A DNA stretch of 50,195 nt from Candidatus Campbelliibacteriota bacterium (GCA_007125155.1 SLDR01000003.1:1-50195), one strand, 5' to 3'. Shown: positions 1 through 8,269, numbered from the stretch's first letter. Numbers and translations: made by a program. Notes: generated by a model not told the origin, from the sequence alone.

Positions 1-39
1 TACGGCGATCGTCGTTAATTCTCGCTCGTCACCATACAT
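1..39 (-). CDS. 5' end of a gene running off the left edge (unknown)
   Basis: The reverse complement of the first 39 bases reads ATG followed by 12 sense codons (MYGDERELTTIAV) without a stop. A good minus-strand promoter lies 49 nt upstream and points at it, which is the main reason to believe it. Thirteen residues are too few to name a family. The alternative ATG at 35 hits a stop after six codons. Confidence 0.3.
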   Translation of the reverse strand, partial: MYGDERELTTIAV

Positions 40-52
40 GTAATGGTTTCGG

Positions 53-67
53 GGTTACCAGGTAACC
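53..67. repeat. Perfect 7-1-7 inverted repeat, possible operator
   Basis: GGTTACC-A-GGTAACC is a perfect inverted repeat. It sits about 20 nt downstream of the minus-strand -10 box and before the ATG of the off-window gene, a usual position for a repressor site or a small 5'-UTR hairpin. It has no T-tract on either side, so it is not a terminator. Confidence 0.4.
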
Positions 68-87
68 GCTTTTAATTTGTTTTGACG

Positions 88-116
88 AGTATACTACACA
101 ATTTTTCGAATCGCAA
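88..116 (-). promoter_or_regulatory. Promoter for the leftward off-window gene
   Basis: On the minus strand TTGCGA is followed after exactly 17 nt by TATACT. It drives transcription toward position 1 and implies a 5' UTR of roughly 40 nt that contains the 53-67 inverted repeat. Confidence 0.5.
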
Positions 117-175
117 GATTGAGGATCGGCCATCTTCGGCCTCGTTATTCCACTCTTTAAGAACCTCTATTTTTA

Positions 176-184
176 TGTTAATAT
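176..184 (+). promoter_or_regulatory. Extended -10 before the MBL-fold gene
   Basis: TGTTAATAT matches the extended -10 pattern TGnTATAAT and ends 9 nt before the ATG at 194. No Shine-Dalgarno sequence fits in the space, so the transcript would be almost leaderless. Confidence 0.45.
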
Positions 185-193
185 GGCTTCATT

Positions 194-832
194 ATGATAA
201 TTACTTTCAGCGGATTGCAGACATTCAAGATACAGTTCGGTGATACGGTTATTTCCGTTAATCCGGCATCTAAGGAGTCAGTGAATTTCAAGCAACCTGC
301 CAGATTTGGGTCCGATATAACTTTGGTAAGCTTGGCGCATCCCGACTTTAACGGAGTCGATAACAATACCAAGAACGGCAAAACACCCTTTGTAATAGAA
401 GGTCCGGGTGAGTACGAGATAAAAGACATAACGGTTACGGGAATAAGTTCACCGGCTAATTATGAGGGCCGGAATTTCAATACGATATATACGATGAGAT
501 TGGAACAGATGAACCTTTGTTTTTTGGGAGCTCTCAATAGCATTGATCTGTCTTCGGATGTTTTTGAGAAGATCGGCGGGATCGATGTCTTGTTCGTTCC
601 CATAGCGGGAGGTAACGTTCTGGATCCGGCTGATGCCTACAAGCTTTCGATCAAACTTGAGGCCAAATTTGTCATCCCTTGTCATTACACCAAGATCGAA
701 GAAAGTTGTGTCTCCGAACTATTGAAGGAGAGCGGAGAGGATGAGATGGATCCGATCGATAAATTGACCTTTAAAAAGAAGGATCTGGAAGGGAAGAATG
801 CGGAGATAAAAGTTCTTTCACCATTAAAATAA
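194..832 (+). CDS. Degenerate MBL-fold (UlaG-like) protein, probably inactive
   Basis: The 212-residue protein has the layout of the small cytoplasmic metallo-beta-lactamase-fold proteins common in CPR genomes: a metal-motif strand near residue 48, a GPGEYEI turn near residue 70, a 'GAL' turn near residue 112 and a closing VIPCHY near residue 160. Active members have HxHxDH and a GD turn. Here the first motif reads LAHPDF, so two of its three histidines are gone, and the GD aspartate is alanine. Only one His and one Asp of that motif plus the late His remain. I infer a non-catalytic or altered role. It precedes the acidic membrane protein and gyrA on the same strand, 7 nt ahead of the former. 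Confidence 0.65.
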   Translation: MIITFSGLQTFKIQFGDTVISVNPASKESVNFKQPARFGSDITLVSLAHPDFNGVDNNTKNGKTPFVIEGPGEYEIKDITVTGISSPANYEGRNFNTIYTMRLEQMNLCFLGALNSIDLSSDVFEKIGGIDVLFVPIAGGNVLDPADAYKLSIKLEAKFVIPCHYTKIEESCVSELLKESGEDEMDPIDKLTFKKKDLEGKNAEIKVLSPLK

Positions 833-839
833 AAGAATC

Positions 840-1313
840 ATGTTCTCATTGTTAGAGCGGTTGCGAAAAAAACCCAAGGGAACCAGAAAGATGATAGCTT
901 TAGGTATGTCCGTTGGATTTACGGCTTTCATATTTATATTCTGGATCTCCGGTAGTTATATTCAAGGTGTCTCGGTATCAAAGGACAGGTCGGGAGGAGA
1001 ACCCAGTCCGTTTAGTGTCTTAAGTCGATATACCAATGAATTCCTTGCCGAGGCCGGTAGTGTGATAACGGGCGCAAGGTCCCTTTTTGATGAAATTGGA
1101 TTTCACCAAACCGAGACATATCAAACCGAGGGTCTTTTGGATGATGAAGAGGATGAAATTTTTACAAAACCTGAAGACCTCTATCAAGAACAGCCTGAGG
1201 ATGAAGATGTACCGGAAAGTATCGAGGAGGGAGAGGGTGCCGAATTGAGCGAGGTTGACGATGCGATCGAGGTTGATCCCGAGGAAGAGTACGTGGTGGA
1301 ATACGGTATTTGA
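840..1313 (+). CDS. Single-pass membrane protein with acidic C-terminal tail (unknown)
   Basis: The 157-residue protein starts with a basic patch (RLRKKPKGTRK) followed by one hydrophobic helix at about residues 18-36, so the N-terminus should be cytoplasmic and the rest outside. Residues 100-157 are dominated by Glu and Asp with almost no hydrophobic core, which suggests a disordered tail. I recognise no domain. It lies 7 nt after the MBL-fold gene and about 60 nt before gyrA, so it probably shares the MBL-gene transcript. Confidence 0.6.
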   Translation: MFSLLERLRKKPKGTRKMIALGMSVGFTAFIFIFWISGSYIQGVSVSKDRSGGEPSPFSVLSRYTNEFLAEAGSVITGARSLFDEIGFHQTETYQTEGLLDDEEDEIFTKPEDLYQEQPEDEDVPESIEEGEGAELSEVDDAIEVDPEEEYVVEYGI

Positions 1314-1343
1314 AGATGAAAGTGGCGATCATTAGGTTTTATT

Positions 1344-1352
1344 TGTTATACT
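1344..1352 (+). promoter_or_regulatory. Extended -10 before gyrA
   Basis: TGTTATACT is an extended -10 element ending 22 nt before the ATG at 1375. The TTG at 1354, the start in the ORF track, would lie upstream of or at the expected transcription start, which favours the ATG. Confidence 0.5.
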
Positions 1353-1374
1353 TTTGGTCTCATTACATTTATAC

Positions 1375-3846
1375 ATGAAAAACAAGAATAAAAAGAACAA
1401 AGACGAAAAGAACATACCCCCGGAAGGAAGGAGTGTTATTCCCCATAACATAGTCACGGAAATGAAAGATTCTTATCTTGACTATGCGATGTCGGTCATA
1501 ACTTCCAGGGCTTTGCCCGATGTAAGAGACGGTTTAAAGCCGGTTCATAGACGTATTCTTTATGCCGCTCATAACATGAACCTGACCGCCGGAGGCAAAT
1601 TCAGAAAGTCGGCCGCGATCGTCGGTGAAGTATTGGGAAACTATCATCCCCATGGAGATTCATCGGTCTATGACGCTCTTGTAAAGATGGCACAGCCTTT
1701 TACTTACAGGTACCCTCTGATAATAGGTCAGGGAAATTTCGGTTCCGTAGACGGGGATTCTCCTGCGGCCATGAGGTATACGGAGGCTAAGATGTCAAAG
1801 TTGTCCGGCGAGATGCTCAAGGATATCGAAAAGGAGACCGTTGGATGGCGCTCAAATTATGATGGAACAAAAAAGGAACCCGTTGTCTTGCCGACCACTT
1901 TCCCCAATCTGCTTGCAAACGGGACTTTGGGTATAGCGGTCGGAATGGCAACAAACATTCCTCCCAACAATATCCGCGAGATCGCCGATGCCATAATTCA
2001 TATGGTCAATGACCCCAAGGCGTCCACTGAAGAACTGCTGGAGTTCGTTAAGGGTCCGGATTTTCCGACGGGCGGAGTGGCTTTTAATAAAAATGATATA
2101 CAGCAGGCGTACGCGACCGGTCGCGGAGGGATAACAACAAGAGGTCACGCTTCCATAGAGGAAGGAAGCGGGGGAGGAAGGTACATATTGATAACGTCAA
2201 TTCCATACAGGGTAAATAAAGCCGATCTGATCATGAAAATAGCGGATCTCGTAAAGAATAAGAGGATCGAGGGAATAAAAGGATTGAGAGACGAGTCCGC
2301 CAAGGACATTCGTGTCGTCGTTGAGCTTAAAGGTACGGCTCATCCGCAGACGGTTCTGAATGCTTTGTACAAACACACTTCTTTGGAAGATACTTTTTAT
2401 GTGAATATGGTGGCATTGGTCAACGGGGTTCCTCAAACACTTTCTCTTAAGGGTGTACTGGAGCAATTCATATCCCATCGGTTCGAGGTGATAAGAAGAA
2501 GAACGGAGTTCGATCTTAACAAGGCTCGTGACAAGGAACATATTCTTTTGGGTTTGAAAAGAGCTCTTGATCACATAGATAAGATAATAAAGCTGATCAA
2601 GTCATCAAAAGATACAAAGGTGGCCCATTCGAATTTAATGAAGGAGTTCAAATTCTCTGATAGACAGGCGACCGCAATACTTGAAATGCGTCTTCAGAAG
2701 CTGGCCGGTTTGGAGAGAAAGAAGATAGAGGATGACCTTAAGAACACCCAAATACTTATAAAGAAACTGGAAGCCATACTTAAAAGCCCCAAGAAGGTCC
2801 GTTCCATAATCATCTCGGAAACAAAAGAGATAGCGGAAAAGTTCGGTGATGAAAGACTTACCACGATCTCTCCCAACAGTGTCGGATCATTTTCGACCGA
2901 AGATCTTATACCCGATGAGGAGAATGTTCTCGTAATGACCGCCGGTGGGTATATCAAGAGGACCAGCCCTCAGGAGTATCGTACTCAAAAAAGAGGAGGA
3001 ATCGGGGTTATTGACCTAAACACCAAGGAAGAGGATTTTGTTACAACGTTTTTGACGGCCACCACTCACAGTGATGTTCTATTCTTCTCCAATGCCGGTA
3101 AGGTCTATAAACTGAAGATGTACGAGATACCCGAAGGAAGAAGATCGACAAAAGGCAAATCGATCATGAATTTTCTTCCTCTCGCCTCCGATGAAAAGAT
3201 AAGCTCGGTCCTCGCCATGCCCAGTGATATCAAAAAAGAGGAAGATTATGCTGTATTCATGGTAACTAAACACGGAACGGCAAAGAAGGTGAAGGCGCGC
3301 GATTTTTATGAGGTTCGAAGAAGCGGATTGATAGCGATAAAATTGAATAAGAAAGACAGTCTGGTCTCGTCATCTTTTATCGGACCGAAAGACACCGCGG
3401 TTATAACGACGTCAAAGGGCCAGACAATAAGATTCAAGTCCAAAGATATCCGTCTTATGGGACGTGCCGCCGTAGGCGTGCGCGCAGTGAGGCTGAAAAC
3501 GAGCGATGTCGTCATAAGTGCGGATGTTGCACGACAGGGATATAAAGATCCCGTGTTGCTGGTATTGACAAAAAAAGGTTACGGTAAAAAGACATCACTC
3601 TCTGAATATAAAGTGCAAAAAAGGGGAGGGTCCGGAATAAAGACAGCCTCCGTCACCGATAAGACGGGAGCTATCATTGTTGCGCGGGTGGTTGAGGAAG
3701 AGCGCGAGTTGATAGCGGTTTCCAAGAAATGTAACGTGATCAGACTGACCGTTGAGGAGGTGCCCAGATTGGGTAGACAGACACAGGGAGTTAGGATAAT
3801 GAAGCTCAGACAAGGCGATTCTTTGGCCGCCGGTGTTTGTTTTTGA
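1375..3846 (+). CDS. gyrA: DNA gyrase subunit A
   Basis: Breakage-rejoining subunit of DNA gyrase; with GyrB it introduces negative supercoils. With the ATG at 1375 the product is 823 residues. The winged-helix region carries [10 protein letters not shown] (the quinolone-resistance region; the Ser and Asp equivalent to E. coli S83 and D87 are kept), and the catalytic tyrosine is Y135 in AAMRYTE. The C-terminal beta-pinwheel contains GyrA-box-like QKRGGIG at about 538 and a second QKRGGSG at about 748, which favours gyrase over topoisomerase IV. I rejected the TTG at 1354 because MKNKNKKNK is a better start and a -10 element lies just before it. No gyrB is nearby. Confidence 0.95.
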   Translation: MKNKNKKNKDEKNIPPEGRSVIPHNIVTEMKDSYLDYAMSVITSRALPDVRDGLKPVHRRILYAAHNMNLTAGGKFRKSAAIVGEVLGNYHPHGDSSVYDALVKMAQPFTYRYPLIIGQGNFGSVDGDSPAAMRYTEAKMSKLSGEMLKDIEKETVGWRSNYDGTKKEPVVLPTTFPNLLANGTLGIAVGMATNIPPNNIREIADAIIHMVNDPKASTEELLEFVKGPDFPTGGVAFNKNDIQQAYATGRGGITTRGHASIEEGSGGGRYILITSIPYRVNKADLIMKIADLVKNKRIEGIKGLRDESAKDIRVVVELKGTAHPQTVLNALYKHTSLEDTFYVNMVALVNGVPQTLSLKGVLEQFISHRFEVIRRRTEFDLNKARDKEHILLGLKRALDHIDKIIKLIKSSKDTKVAHSNLMKEFKFSDRQATAILEMRLQKLAGLERKKIEDDLKNTQILIKKLEAILKSPKKVRSIIISETKEIAEKFGDERLTTISPNSVGSFSTEDLIPDEENVLVMTAGGYIKRTSPQEYRTQKRGGIGVIDLNTKEEDFVTTFLTATTHSDVLFFSNAGKVYKLKMYEIPEGRRSTKGKSIMNFLPLASDEKISSVLAMPSDIKKEEDYAVFMVTKHGTAKKVKARDFYEVRRSGLIAIKLNKKDSLVSSSFIGPKDTAVITTSKGQTIRFKSKDIRLMGRAAVGVRAVRLKTSDVVISADVARQGYKDPVLLVLTKKGYGKKTSLSEYKVQKRGGSGIKTASVTDKTGAIIVARVVEEERELIAVSKKCNVIRLTVEEVPRLGRQTQGVRIMKLRQGDSLAAGVCF

Positions 3847-3891
3847 CACTTGACTTATACCCACATCATACCGTTTTGAGAACCGTCTTTG

Positions 3892-3900
3892 TGTTATAAT
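3892..3900 (+). promoter_or_regulatory. Extended -10, leaderless promoter of the methyltransferase
   Basis: TGTTATAAT is a perfect extended -10. Only 6 nt separate it from the ATG at 3907, so transcription would start at or beside the A of the start codon. Confidence 0.6.
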
Positions 3901-3906
3901 ACCAGC

Positions 3907-4443
3907 ATGTCGATTTTTCTTGATCCGAAAAAGGCTATAGAACCACTGAACATAATACCGGGTATGAATGTTGCCGACATCGGATGCGGTTCGGGTTATT
4001 ATACGTTCGCGGCCTCCGAAAAGATGGATAATGAGGGAAAGATATATGCTGTTGATGTCAGGAAGAATGTTTTAGAGAAACTTGCCGCCGACGCCAAGGA
4101 AAAGGGCGTATCGATAGTAGAGACGATATGGGGCAATGCCGAATTGGAGGGCGGAACGAAGATAGCGGATGAATTTGCCGATGCGGTCATAGCTTCAAAT
4201 ATTTTTTTTCAAGTTGACGATAAAAAGGCTCTGGTCAAGGAGCTTTTCAGGATAACAGGACCCGGAGGTAAGCTTCTGGTCATCGATTGGAGTGATTCAT
4301 TCGGTGGGTTAGGACCTCCTCAGGAGTATTTGGTATCTCCTGAGGAGATAAAGAGCATATGCCAATCGACCTCTTTTTATTTTGTGGAAGAGATCAAAGC
4401 GGGTGCTCATCATTACAAGCTGTTGTTCAAGAAGGTTCAATAA
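3907..4443 (+). CDS. Class I SAM-dependent methyltransferase
   Basis: The 178-residue protein has the Rossmann SAM-binding motif I VADIGCGSGYYTF near residue 22, an acidic residue after strand 2 (YAVDVRK), and PGGKLLVIDW typical of strand 5. It is a bare catalytic domain of the UbiE/Methyltransf_11 type; the substrate cannot be read from the sequence. The ORF track starts at a TTG at 3889, but that codon lies upstream of the predicted transcription start, so the ATG at 3907 is used. It is followed after 9 nt by the solute-binding-like gene. Confidence 0.8.
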   Translation: MSIFLDPKKAIEPLNIIPGMNVADIGCGSGYYTFAASEKMDNEGKIYAVDVRKNVLEKLAADAKEKGVSIVETIWGNAELEGGTKIADEFADAVIASNIFFQVDDKKALVKELFRITGPGGKLLVIDWSDSFGGLGPPQEYLVSPEEIKSICQSTSFYFVEEIKAGAHHYKLLFKKVQ

Positions 4444-4452
4444 AATTTTTCC

Positions 4453-5766
4453 ATGTCTTCTTTAAAAGAAATGTCAACCTTTCAGCTTGTGGTAACGGGC
4501 ATCTTCGGTATTGCCGCTGTGGTGGCGACAGCCGTTTTTGCGCTTGCCAATTTCGGGGGTGATACCAGGTATTTGGTGTTTCTCGAACTTTGGGGATCGG
4601 TTGATGAGAAGGTCATGGAAGGGTGGCTTGAAGAAAACTTTTCGGATCATCCGGAACTAAGGGTAAACTACAAATATATTCCGGAAAGGAGGTTTGACGA
4701 AGAGCTTTTGGAGGCCATGTCGTTGGGGAGGGGTCCGGATATGGCGCTGATCTCTCAAGATCAGGTGACCAGGCATGAAAAAAGGATCGTGCGTATTCCT
4801 TTCAGTCATTATTCGGAACGTGACTTCAGGGATATTTTTACTCAGGCCGGCGAGGTTTTTATGGATCAGAAAGAAGGATTCATATACGGTTTGCCCGTAT
4901 TGGTTGATCCGTTGGTCATGTACTGGAACCGTACCTTCACCAGAGCATCCGGGTATCCTCGTCCTCCGGTTAGATGGGGTGATTTTGCCGACTTTGTTAC
5001 AGATAACGTAAGACAGGAAAGAAGGGACATCGTTGTCAGTGCTGCAGGATTGGGAGAATATGACAACATTGAACACTCCAAGGCCATATTGAGCACCCTG
5101 ATATTTCAAGCCGGTGGAAAGATAATTGACGGGAGACCCGAAAACTTCAAAGTTAATTTGTCCGACCGGTTCAATATGCCGGTAAGGCCCGCCGAATCGG
5201 CCCTTTTGTTTTATACGGACTTCTCCGACCCGGGAAGGCTTATATATACCTGGAACAGAAGAATGCCGAATTCTTTCAATGTTTTCGTTGATGAGAAAAT
5301 GGTTGTCTACTTCGGTATGAGTTCCGATTATGCCAGAATAAAGGAAGCAAATCCTTTTCTTGATTTTGACGTCGCCTTGGTTCCTGAAAATGAGAGCGGT
5401 TTAACTTCTTCTTACAGCAACGTCACGGGCCTGGTCATAATGCGTTCAACCAAAAATTTCCCCGCCGCTTTAAGGGCTATTGATCATATGGCGTCGGGTA
5501 ATTCCTTGAACATGCTCTCAGCGAGCCTCCAGGGGATACCTCCTTCCAGGAATGATCTTTTGGTGAGACCCGATACGGAGCGGTTTCAGTTGCCGGTCTT
5601 TTATGAAGCCGCCAGAAGATCGTTCAGTTGGGTCGATCCCTTTCCGGAAAGAACGGATGAGATATTTTCTGAGATGGTTGTAACAGTGGTCGATAGAGAT
5701 TCAGAGGTGTTCGATGCGGTCGAAAGAGCTCGTCGGCAACTTGAATCGTCATTAAGAGATCTTTGA
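4453..5766 (+). CDS. Membrane-anchored extracellular solute-binding-like protein (family 1)
   Basis: The 437-residue protein begins with one hydrophobic helix (about residues 10-32) that has no lipobox cysteine, so it looks like an N-terminal anchor rather than a lipoprotein signal. The remainder resembles ABC sugar-binding proteins of the MalE/family-1 type: LELWGSVDEKVMEGWLEEN for the first beta-alpha unit, GRGPDMALIS, and YGLPVLVDPLVMYWNR for the hinge region. No ABC permease or ATPase gene is in the window. The pilin array begins 4 nt after its stop, so the two may be co-transcribed and both act at the cell surface. Ligand unknown. Confidence 0.7.
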   Translation: MSSLKEMSTFQLVVTGIFGIAAVVATAVFALANFGGDTRYLVFLELWGSVDEKVMEGWLEENFSDHPELRVNYKYIPERRFDEELLEAMSLGRGPDMALISQDQVTRHEKRIVRIPFSHYSERDFRDIFTQAGEVFMDQKEGFIYGLPVLVDPLVMYWNRTFTRASGYPRPPVRWGDFADFVTDNVRQERRDIVVSAAGLGEYDNIEHSKAILSTLIFQAGGKIIDGRPENFKVNLSDRFNMPVRPAESALLFYTDFSDPGRLIYTWNRRMPNSFNVFVDEKMVVYFGMSSDYARIKEANPFLDFDVALVPENESGLTSSYSNVTGLVIMRSTKNFPAALRAIDHMASGNSLNMLSASLQGIPPSRNDLLVRPDTERFQLPVFYEAARRSFSWVDPFPERTDEIFSEMVVTVVDRDSEVFDAVERARRQLESSLRDL

Positions 5767-5770
5767 TGTC

Positions 5771-6178
5771 ATGCTTATAAGATCAAAATTTTTTGAATAT
5801 TTATTTATTTCAATACCGGTACTTTCGACCCCTTTTGTTCTACGGGCCCAAAATCCGCTGGTTCCTTGCGAGGATGGTTGTAATTTTTGTGATCTTGTTC
5901 AGCTTGGCTGGAACATTGTTCATTTTATCGCCTGGATAGTAATTCCTCTGGCCGCAATTGCGTTCGCTTGGGCCGGCTTTTTATATCTTACATCCGGAGG
6001 AAGTCAGGATAAGATAAGCAGAGCTCATTCAGTATTCAAAAAGGTGGCTATCGGACTTATTTTTGCTCTTGCCGCTTATTTGATCGTTCATATGATAATT
6101 GTCGGTTTGACAAGATACGATACCGTTGAAGGCATAACGGGAGAATGTCCTCCCCTAACAAGGTGGACGCCTTTTTAA
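5771..6178 (+). CDS. CPR pilin-like protein 1 (VirB2/TrbC-like, two helices)
   Basis: A 135-residue protein with a Sec-type signal peptide (about residues 1-26, ending near LRAQ), a cysteine-containing segment CEDGCNFC, and two hydrophobic helices at about 45-70 and 88-110. The linker YLTSGGSQDKISRAHSVFKK matches the small proteins annotated in CPR genomes as type IV secretion pilins. With the next gene it forms one subtype of this array. The start is ATG, 4 nt after the upstream stop, and no Shine-Dalgarno sequence is visible. The extra cysteines could form a disulfide; that is inference. Confidence 0.7.
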   Translation: MLIRSKFFEYLFISIPVLSTPFVLRAQNPLVPCEDGCNFCDLVQLGWNIVHFIAWIVIPLAAIAFAWAGFLYLTSGGSQDKISRAHSVFKKVAIGLIFALAAYLIVHMIIVGLTRYDTVEGITGECPPLTRWTPF

Positions 6179-6192
6179 TCGTTAATTCTTAA

Positions 6193-6585
6193 ATGAATGT
6201 GAAAAAAATAAATACCATCTTGATCAATTTCCGTCATGCATACTATTCGGTCTTGGTTTCTTTGTTGGTCATTAATACATTTCCGGCTTTGGTTTCGGCT
6301 CAAGGAACCAATCCGCCGGGTTCTATGAATCCTTTGACGGTGGACAGTTTTTATGAGTTCATTAAAATGATCCTTCAGAACATCGTTGTTCCGATCGGAG
6401 GCCTGATAGCGGTTATGGCCATAATTTATTCCGGATTTTTGTTTGTCACAGCCCAGGGCAATACGGAACAGCTCTCCAGAGCCAGATCGGCCTTTTTGTG
6501 GGCGGTCATAGGAGGTCTTATACTTTTGGGCGCCTGGCTTTTGGCTACAATGATAGAATCGACCATAGATCAGATAACACCGTGA
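6193..6585 (+). CDS. CPR pilin-like protein 2
   Basis: A 130-residue protein: signal peptide with a likely cleavage site at ALVSAQG (about residue 36), then two helices at about 60-85 and 100-122. The linker FVTAQGNTEQLSRARSAFLW is clearly related to the gene before it. VirB2/TrbC-type pilins consist of a cleaved signal and two membrane helices and polymerise into conjugative or uptake pili; whether this one polymerises is not known. It starts 14 nt after the preceding stop. Confidence 0.7.
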   Translation: MNVKKINTILINFRHAYYSVLVSLLVINTFPALVSAQGTNPPGSMNPLTVDSFYEFIKMILQNIVVPIGGLIAVMAIIYSGFLFVTAQGNTEQLSRARSAFLWAVIGGLILLGAWLLATMIESTIDQITP

Positions 6586-6625
6586 GGTTGAATGTAGTCT
6601 GCAGAAAAAGATCCATATAATAATC

Positions 6626-7000
6626 ATGAACCGACTTTACTATTACTATATAATCCTGTGCGCTTATCTATTAACGGTTCCCGAGCCGGTCTTTGCTCAG
6701 GGAATGACATTCAGGGAATTTGTATTGACCACTATAAGACCCATAGTTAACAGCGTACTGGTCATTATGTATGCACTCTGTCTACTTCTTTTTCTCTGGG
6801 GATTGGCGAAGTTCATACTTAATGCGGGGGATGAGACGGAAAGAAGGAAAGGTAAGAGCTTTATGCTTTGGGGTTTGATAGCACTTTTGGTTTTGGCTGT
6901 ATTTTATGCGGTTGTTTATGTTGTGGCCGGTTCCTTCTTCGGTTTGACCTCGCCGGGTTATTTACCTGAAAGTGGAGGGTTTAATATTCCCAATTATTAG
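6626..7000 (+). CDS. CPR pilin-like protein 3
   Basis: A 124-residue protein: signal peptide ending near PVFAQG (about residue 25), then two helices. It introduces the second subtype of the array, with the linker FLWGLAKFILNAGDETERRKGK and a following LWGLIALLVLAV helix. A TATAAT at 6616-6621 sits 4 nt before the ATG; whether it is used as a -10 is uncertain. No Shine-Dalgarno sequence. Confidence 0.7.
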   Translation: MNRLYYYYIILCAYLLTVPEPVFAQGMTFREFVLTTIRPIVNSVLVIMYALCLLLFLWGLAKFILNAGDETERRKGKSFMLWGLIALLVLAVFYAVVYVVAGSFFGLTSPGYLPESGGFNIPNY

Positions 7001-7018
7001 TTTAAAGGTAAAGGTATT

Positions 7019-7300
7019 ATGAATACTTTAGATGACATCCTTATTCTTTTCTGGAACCTTATCGATGGTCTTGTCGTTATCGTTGTGGCTTTGGGATTGG
7101 TGTTTTTTCTTTGGGGACTGGCCAAGTTCATTTTGAATGCCGGTGATGAAAAGGGGAGAGAGGCCGGGAAACAGGTGATGTTCTGGGGTATCATAGCTCT
7201 TTTCGTTATGATATCTGTTTGGGGTATAATTAATTTTCTTCAGTCGGCAATTTTCGGCAATGGAGGAATAGAGGATCCTTGGGATATTCCGAGTATCTGA
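7019..7300 (+). CDS. CPR pilin-like protein 4, without signal peptide
   Basis: A 93-residue protein made of the two-helix core only: helix 1 at about 12-38, linker WGLAKFILNAGDEKGREAGK, helix 2 at about 55-80. It lacks the cleavable signal peptide of the three genes before it, so it would be inserted as a plain two-pass membrane protein. It lies 18 nt after pilin 3. The core is very close to proteins 3 and 5, which indicates local duplication. Confidence 0.68.
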   Translation: MNTLDDILILFWNLIDGLVVIVVALGLVFFLWGLAKFILNAGDEKGREAGKQVMFWGIIALFVMISVWGIINFLQSAIFGNGGIEDPWDIPSI

Positions 7301-7414
7301 AATTTAACCCCGAGTCCCAACTTATCCCCATATTAATTGATTATTTGAGGAAATCTATTATCATTATAACTAAGCCTTAAAAGCTTATTTATTAATAGTT
7401 TATTATAAACATAT

Positions 7415-7768
7415 ATGAAAAAGTTGTATTTAACTTTGAGTGTTGTCGGGTTTGTGGCCCTGACCCCCATGGTGGCAAGCGCTATAGTCGAAGGCGGATT
7501 TGATGGTCTTATACAGAACATCTTGGCGATCCTGGATCTTATAGTGATCCTCATAATCGCTCTTGCACTTGTATTCTTCCTTTGGGGAGTCGCAAAGTTC
7601 ATATTGAACGCAGGAGATCCGGAAGAACAGAACAAAGGAAAGAGCATAATGTTCTGGGGAATAATAGCACTCTTTGTAATGGTGGCCGTTTGGGGACTTG
7701 TAAACTTCCTTGAGGACGCACTGGTCGGACCCGGAACCGTTACACCTCCGGAAACCCCGGGTAAATAG
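7415..7768 (+). CDS. CPR pilin-like protein 5
   Basis: A 117-residue protein with a short signal peptide (cleavage near MVASAIV, about residue 24) and the second-subtype core: FFLWGVAKFILNAGDPEEQNKGK, then MFWGIIALFVMVAVWGLVNFL. A 114-nt AT-rich gap precedes it, longer than elsewhere in the array. TATTAT lies 8 nt before the ATG, so it may have its own promoter and could be expressed separately from genes 1-4. Confidence 0.7.
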   Translation: MKKLYLTLSVVGFVALTPMVASAIVEGGFDGLIQNILAILDLIVILIIALALVFFLWGVAKFILNAGDPEEQNKGKSIMFWGIIALFVMVAVWGLVNFLEDALVGPGTVTPPETPGK

Positions 7769-7785
7769 TATCGTTTGAGAATCCT

Positions 7786-7810
7786 GAACCTTGATCATTC
7801 ATCAAGGTTC
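7786..7810 (+). other. Perfect 10-bp hairpin between pilin genes 5 and 6
   Basis: GAACCTTGAT and ATCAAGGTTC flank a 5-nt loop. No T-tract follows, so it is unlikely to be an efficient terminator. An mRNA processing or stability element that sets the level of the upstream genes is possible. Confidence 0.4.
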
Positions 7811-7843
7811 AAATCAAGCAATGTGAAGGTGTTTTGTTGAAAT

Positions 7844-8107
7844 ATGGATATAACAGATATTCTAAATGCGATCAATCGGCAGATACTCAACCCGATCATA
7901 TTCCTTCTTTTCTTTTTAGCCTCAATCTACTTCGTCTGGGGATTGATTAAGTTCCTGGCGAATTCCGACAGCGATGAAGCGCGGACAGAAGGTAAGAGCC
8001 ATATGGTTTGGGGAATTGTCGGGATGATAATCATGGTAAGTGCTTATGCGATCCTCGCACTGGTTACACGCTCGTTTGGAGTTGATATGCCTTTTGAATC
8101 GCAATAG
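7844..8107 (+). CDS. CPR pilin-like protein 6, without signal peptide
   Basis: An 87-residue two-helix protein, the last of the array: helix 1 at about 13-37 (FLLFFLASIYFVWGLIKFLA), linker NSDSDEARTEGKSHMVWG, helix 2 at about 50-72. It is the most diverged of the second subtype: the N-A-G-D of its paralogs is replaced by NSDSDEA. No signal peptide. A strong terminator follows 35 nt after the stop, which closes the cluster. Confidence 0.66.
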   Translation: MDITDILNAINRQILNPIIFLLFFLASIYFVWGLIKFLANSDSDEARTEGKSHMVWGIVGMIIMVSAYAILALVTRSFGVDMPFESQ

Positions 8108-8142
8108 AATCCAATTGACACCTTTTGAAGGTAAAGAGATGT

Positions 8143-8180
8143 AAAAAACAAGATCCGGCGTACGGCGGATCTTGTTTTTT
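8143..8180 (+). terminator. Intrinsic terminator after the pilin array (bidirectional)
   Basis: A 15-bp A/T-flanked stem (arms ending CAAGATCCG and CGGATCTTG) with an 8-nt loop is followed by six T residues, and the complementary A-run gives the same on the other strand. It separates the pilin genes from the convergent minus-strand gene. Confidence 0.8.
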
Positions 8181-8241
8181 ACCGGTTTAGCGCCTCGGTT
8201 ACTTTTGAGCGATATGAAAATGGGATAATATTGAAAGTATA

Positions 8242-8269
8242 ATACGGCGAAGGGATCCCTTCGCCGTAT
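8242..8269. terminator. Perfect 28-nt palindrome downstream of the minus-strand gene
   Basis: The block around GAAGGGATCCCTTC is a perfect palindrome with 14-bp arms, 8 nt after the stop of the minus-strand gene. It can form a hairpin or cruciform. A T-tract is lacking on either side, so it may be an mRNA 3'-end stabiliser or protein site rather than a classical terminator. Confidence 0.5.

Noticed and set aside
1354-1374. TTG start of gyrA from the ORF track
   Set aside because: It directly follows the -10 box and adds seven residues without family match; the ATG at 1375 is better.
8242-8269. Insertion-sequence end or recombination site
   Set aside because: No transposase or integrase gene and no flanking direct repeat is seen nearby; a hairpin at a gene end is the simpler reading.
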